Below, piece after piece: positions 51,233-54,283 of a stretch of 54,283 nt of DNA (positions are counted from its first letter, which is position 1; each line of letters begins with the position of its first letter). A program made the position numbers and the translations under genes. This DNA comes from Promethearchaeota archaeon (GTDB taxonomy: Archaea > Asgardarchaeota > Lokiarchaeia > Sigyniarchaeales > Promethearchaeaceae): positions 1 through 54,283 of the forward strand of contig SDNX01000004.1 in NCBI GenBank assembly GCA_004524545.1, given 5' to 3'. The notes below the pieces were generated by a model. It searched no databases. It worked only from the letters and a program-made list of their open reading frames with translations, and had not been told where the DNA came from.

Positions 51233-51648
51233 TTTTCTTCTTTAAAATCGAGAGAAATTGAGTTAATACAATATCTTAATCCAGTCTTATCTTTTGGTCC
51301 GTCTTTGAATACATGACCCAAGTGACCACCGCAATTAGCGCAGATAGTTTCTGTTCGAAGCATCCCATGTGACGTATCCTTCTTCTCGATTATGGCATCA
51401 GGACTAACTGGTTCCCAAAATGAAGGCCATCCGCATCCCGAATCAAATTTGGCATCAGATTTAAATAAGGGCGCATTGCAAGCACCACATACATACACTC
51501 CCTTTTCTTTATTATATAGAAATTTACCAACGCCAGGAGGTTCCGTTCCTTTTAATCTTAACACTTTGAATTGTTCTGGAGAAAGTATTTCCTTCCATTC
51601 TTTGTCAGATTTTTCCAAGTTAACTTTTTTCATACTCAAATTATTCAA
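51229..51648 (-). CDS. msrB: Peptide-methionine (R)-S-oxide reductase MsrB
   Basis: 139 residues: [20 protein letters not shown], structural zinc pairs C-x2-C (CGACNAPLF and [12 protein letters not shown]), [15 protein letters not shown], and the catalytic Cys in [13 protein letters not shown]. Repairs the R-form of methionine sulfoxide. Convergent with the aldo-keto reductase, stops overlapping by a few bases. Confidence 0.93.
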   Translation of the reverse strand: MNNLSMKKVNLEKSDKEWKEILSPEQFKVLRLKGTEPPGVGKFLYNKEKGVYVCGACNAPLFKSDAKFDSGCGWPSFWEPVSPDAIIEKKDTSHGMLRTETICANCGGHLGHVFKDGPKDKTGLRYCINSISLDFKEEN

Positions 51649-51787
51649 TTCGGAAGGCTACTTAAAGTTCTCAACTTACCTTCATATCAAAAATATGAAT
51701 TCTATTTAGAAAATAAAACCCATTAAGACTAGAAATTAATATTTAAAATACAAAATTACACTTAATAACAGAAGTGAGTCAAAAAGT

Positions 51788-52279
51788 ATGGAAATTACCC
51801 CGAAACTTGATTTAGAGAAGTTAAAATATGATTTGCGGAAATACCCCGTTCGTCCTCACATCGGAATTGGAGGGCTCCTTTTATATAGAAACAGGATTCT
51901 CCTTATTAAGCGTAAATATGATCCTGGTGCGAATCTATGGTCCATTCCCGGGGGGCATCTTAAGCTTGGAGAAACATGTGAAGAAGGTGCAGAAAGGGAA
52001 TTTCTTGAGGAAACTACCATAACTGCTCGTGCAAGAAAGTTGGCTGGATTAGTTGACACTTTGATTTATGACGACGAGAATAAACTGAAATATCACTACG
52101 TGCTCATTAATTATTTCATGGAGATTGAGGATTCCAGGTTTTCGGAAACAAAATCACTTCCGAAACTTGAGGCACAGTCCGATGCAGCCGATATAGCATT
52201 CGTTCCTATAGAAAACATTTCCGATTATCCAATCACTAAATCCCTTCGAACCCTACTTGTTGAGCTTAATTTACTTTGA
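51788..52279 (+). CDS. NUDIX hydrolase
   Basis: 163 residues. The Nudix box is GGHLKLGETCEEGAEREFLEE (GX5EX7REUXEEXGU) with the Gly lost at its end (TTITARA). The N-terminus reads IGIGGLLLYRNRILLIKRKY and SIPGGHLKLG. Likely removes nucleoside diphosphates or related compounds. Its TGA overlaps a TTG of the following ThiC frame, so the two are close. Confidence 0.86.
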   Translation: MEITPKLDLEKLKYDLRKYPVRPHIGIGGLLLYRNRILLIKRKYDPGANLWSIPGGHLKLGETCEEGAEREFLEETTITARARKLAGLVDTLIYDDENKLKYHYVLINYFMEIEDSRFSETKSLPKLEAQSDAADIAFVPIENISDYPITKSLRTLLVELNLL

Positions 52280-52329
52280 TTCTTGGTAATTTAAGAGATA
52301 GATTAATTTGTAGTGTCAAATTGATCAAG

Positions 52330-53655
52330 ATGAGAATTATGCTCCAGATGAAAGAAGCGAAGGCTGGCCGAACCACCCCCGAAATGGAATATGTTGCGAA
52401 GAAGGAGCAAGTGAGTGTTGATATAATTCGCAAAGGAATTGCTAATGGAAGAATTGTAATATTTAAGAGTACAACCAGCAATGCTAATCCGTTAGGAATA
52501 GGAGAAGGACTATCGGTTAAAATTAATAGCAATATTGGAGCATCACAAAAAGTATACGATATTCAGCAAGAGATCAAAAAAGCAGAGATTTCGGTTCAGT
52601 ATGGAGCAGACACAGTCATGGATTTGACTTCTGGGCCTACAGAACAAGGAATTCGGGATGTCCGTAAAGCTGTATTAGGTCATATCGAAGTACCATTGGG
52701 AACGGTTCCCATGTATCAGATTGCGCTTCGATCAATTGAAAAATCTGGAGGAATTATCAACATGACGGAGGATGATATGTTTTCCGTAGTAGAAGAGCAA
52801 GCGAAAGAGGGAGTAGACTTCTTCACGATTCATGCGGGTGTTACTAAAAACCTTGCAGAATATATAAAAAAAAATCCTCGGTATATGGGAATTGTTAGCC
52901 GTGGAGGAACTATTACTGCTGTATGGACATTAGAAAATGACCAAGAAAATCCCTTCTATGCAAATTATGATTACTTGCTAGAAATGGCACAAAATTATGA
53001 TTTTTCATTATCTTTAGGAGACGGATTTCGTCCTGGATGTATTTTTGATTCTACAGATTATCCTCAAGTGCAAGAACTCCTCACTTTGTCAAGGTTGGTG
53101 AAAAGAGCACAAGAAAAAAACATTCAAGTAATTTGCGAAGGTCCTGGACATGTTCCAGCTCATCAAATTGCTGAAAATATGCGATTACAAAAATCTCTGA
53201 CAAATGGAGCTCCTTTTTATGTATTAGGTCCGCTAGTTACAGATATTGCCCCAGGGTATGATCACATTGTAGGAGCGATCGGTGGAGTTATTGCAGGGAT
53301 GAACGGAGTTGATTACCTGTGCTATGTCACCCCTAGTGAGCATTTAGGACTTCCAAATCTTGATGAAGTTAAAGAAGGAGTTATAGCATTCAAGATTGCA
53401 GCCCATGCGATAGATTTAACACGCAATTGGGAGGTCGCCTCTCAATGGGATCGAAAAATGGACCGAGCACGAAAAGACTTGGATTGGAACGAACAAATCA
53501 AAATCGCAATTGACCCAGAAAAAGCACGACGTATTCGAGAAAGAGATGGACCCATAGAACGAAATGAACCTTGTACTATGTGCGGATCTCTCTGTGCAAT
53601 AAAAATTCTTGAAGACTCAATTAAAAAAGATGATGAAAAAGAACTATCAGAGTAA
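52330..53655 (+). CDS. thiC: Phosphomethylpyrimidine synthase ThiC
   Basis: 441 residues from ATG 52330 (MRIMLQMKEAKAGRTTPEME), chosen because it aligns with usual ThiC N-termini; an upstream TTG at 52276 is less likely. The radical-SAM barrel includes STTSNANPLGIGEGLSVKIN, GADTVMDLTSGPTEQGIRD and FEGPGHVPAHQIAENM-like IQVICEGPGHVPAHQIAENM. The C-terminal cluster motif is CTMCGSLCAIK (CX2CX4C). It converts aminoimidazole ribotide to HMP-phosphate for thiamine. No TPP riboswitch is seen upstream. Confidence 0.92.
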   Translation: MRIMLQMKEAKAGRTTPEMEYVAKKEQVSVDIIRKGIANGRIVIFKSTTSNANPLGIGEGLSVKINSNIGASQKVYDIQQEIKKAEISVQYGADTVMDLTSGPTEQGIRDVRKAVLGHIEVPLGTVPMYQIALRSIEKSGGIINMTEDDMFSVVEEQAKEGVDFFTIHAGVTKNLAEYIKKNPRYMGIVSRGGTITAVWTLENDQENPFYANYDYLLEMAQNYDFSLSLGDGFRPGCIFDSTDYPQVQELLTLSRLVKRAQEKNIQVICEGPGHVPAHQIAENMRLQKSLTNGAPFYVLGPLVTDIAPGYDHIVGAIGGVIAGMNGVDYLCYVTPSEHLGLPNLDEVKEGVIAFKIAAHAIDLTRNWEVASQWDRKMDRARKDLDWNEQIKIAIDPEKARRIRERDGPIERNEPCTMCGSLCAIKILEDSIKKDDEKELSE

Positions 53656-53656
53656 C

Positions 53657-54223
53657 CTAAACACATTCTAAAATTATTTTTATTTTTTCAAGTAAAGATT
53701 TAGTGCTCTTTGCAAACAGACGAAGCATGGGCTCTTTACCAATTTCTCCAACATCCCAAATGATATCAGGGATTTTCTGGTAGGTGTCATAAATATTTTT
53801 GATGATCCACGACATTGAAGAATTTTCTGTAGCACTTGTATCCGAAGACTGATTAGTCCGATCAATCTCTGCAAGTAAAAGGTTTGTTTTATGTAGTTTT
53901 TCGATAAGCTCGGGAGTGTATTTAATGTTAATTACTGCAGAAATGTTCGGATCATATCTTCGAGCAGTTAAAACTAACCTACCAGTATGATTCGTTGCCC
54001 CAAAGATAATTGGTCCTGCACATTTGGGCATTCCTCCAACAATTGTAATTCGTCCGTCTACTCCTGCGATTTCATCAAGAGTAGTCGCATTTGGTAATGC
54101 TACAGCGACATTGGTGCGTACTTCGGGAATAAGTTTACAATAATTTTTCGTTTTACAAATAAAATCCGTAATTTCCCTGACATCAGCGAGTATGGTATTC
54201 CTATCCGAATTGTTAGATTGCAT
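53657..54223 (-). CDS. thiN: ThiN-type thiamine-phosphate synthase (stand-alone)
   Basis: 188 residues. ThiN signature: RTNVAVALPNATTLDEIAGV, GRITIVGGMPKCAGPIIFGA, TGRLVLTARRYDPNISAVIN and KIPDIIWDVGEIGKEPMLRL. It joins HMP-diphosphate to the thiazole phosphate in archaea that lack ThiE. Usually fused to ThiD or to a DNA-binding domain (ThiR). Here it stands alone and converges on thiC with one base between. A TATA-like CTATACAAAA lies upstream. Confidence 0.82.
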   Translation of the reverse strand: MQSNNSDRNTILADVREITDFICKTKNYCKLIPEVRTNVAVALPNATTLDEIAGVDGRITIVGGMPKCAGPIIFGATNHTGRLVLTARRYDPNISAVINIKYTPELIEKLHKTNLLLAEIDRTNQSSDTSATENSSMSWIIKNIYDTYQKIPDIIWDVGEIGKEPMLRLFAKSTKSLLEKIKIILECV

Positions 54224-54283
54224 ATGATCACTTTTCTATGAGTACAAGATTTTTAGGGAATTGTTTTTTGTATAGTTTATGCA

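Noticed and set aside
52280-52329. TPP riboswitch before thiC
   Set aside because: The gap after the NUDIX gene is too short and lacks the conserved THI-box bases.
1-54283. CRISPR arrays, tRNA or rRNA genes
   Set aside because: No regular repeat-spacer pattern and no tRNA or rRNA signature was noticed by eye. A covariance-model scan would be needed to be sure.

Overview
The window looks like a chromosomal segment from an archaeon, most plausibly an Asgard archaeon of the Loki/Prometheo/Heimdall type. What the sequence shows: an archaeal uL22-to-uL15 ribosomal operon containing the RNase P subunit Rpp29 and the e-type proteins eS4, eL32 and eL19; archaeal-type GluRS and ThrRS; TATA-type promoters; and several eukaryote-like domains (Roadblock/LC7, AN1 zinc finger, JAMM, HDAC fold, HRDC). 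The Asgard assignment is an inference from that domain mix. The DNA is AT-rich.

Layout. 1-5.5 kb: start of a collagen-like membrane protein, two tandem Roadblock-TIR fusions, a VapBC-like pair, and two divergent URO-D-superfamily genes. 5.5-12.1 kb: a winged-helix regulator with a 4-TM partner, opposite a surface protein, with three palindromic operators between them; then a DUF4304-like protein, a 48-aa gene coupled to a GNAT, and a tail-anchored HRDC protein. 12.1-16.2 kb: a GH172-like (DUF2961) gene and two GPH-type sugar symporters, the first interrupted by an in-frame TGA. 16.2-20.7 kb: a looser region with two copies of a 57-bp inverted-repeat element, a START-like/coiled-coil/AN1-finger operon, hairpin clusters, gene remnants and an ArsB/NhaD-like permease. 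20.7-30.6 kb: assorted enzymes, including an M23-type metallopeptidase, a CDF transporter with winged-helix domains at both ends, an orphan DNA methyltransferase and a PMI-type cupin. 31.0-40.1 kb: 18 co-directional genes (17 ribosomal proteins plus Rpp29). 40.1-54.2 kb: MtxX-like, CPBP protease, JAMM protein, a wHTH/beta-sandwich/zinc-ribbon protein, GluRS, a DUF4443-like regulator, ThrRS, HDAC-like, aldo-keto reductase, MsrB, NUDIX, ThiC and ThiN.

Most striking observation: the 426-bp gap before the threonyl-tRNA synthetase gene holds a 29-codon ORF (46757-46846) in which seven of eight consecutive codons near its end encode threonine. It has a TATA box upstream, two RNA stems that exclude each other, and a U-rich tract after it. 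This is the arrangement of a ribosome-sensed attenuator, as in the bacterial thr operon leader, here placed before an archaeal thrS. I know of no described archaeal case.

Other points of interest are the Roadblock-TIR pair (only one copy keeps the putative catalytic Glu), the GGACC-N3-GGTCC operator triplet, the AN1 micro-gene linked by ATGA overlap, the wHTH-CDF-wHTH fusion, and a protein that may resemble vesicle-coat appendage domains.
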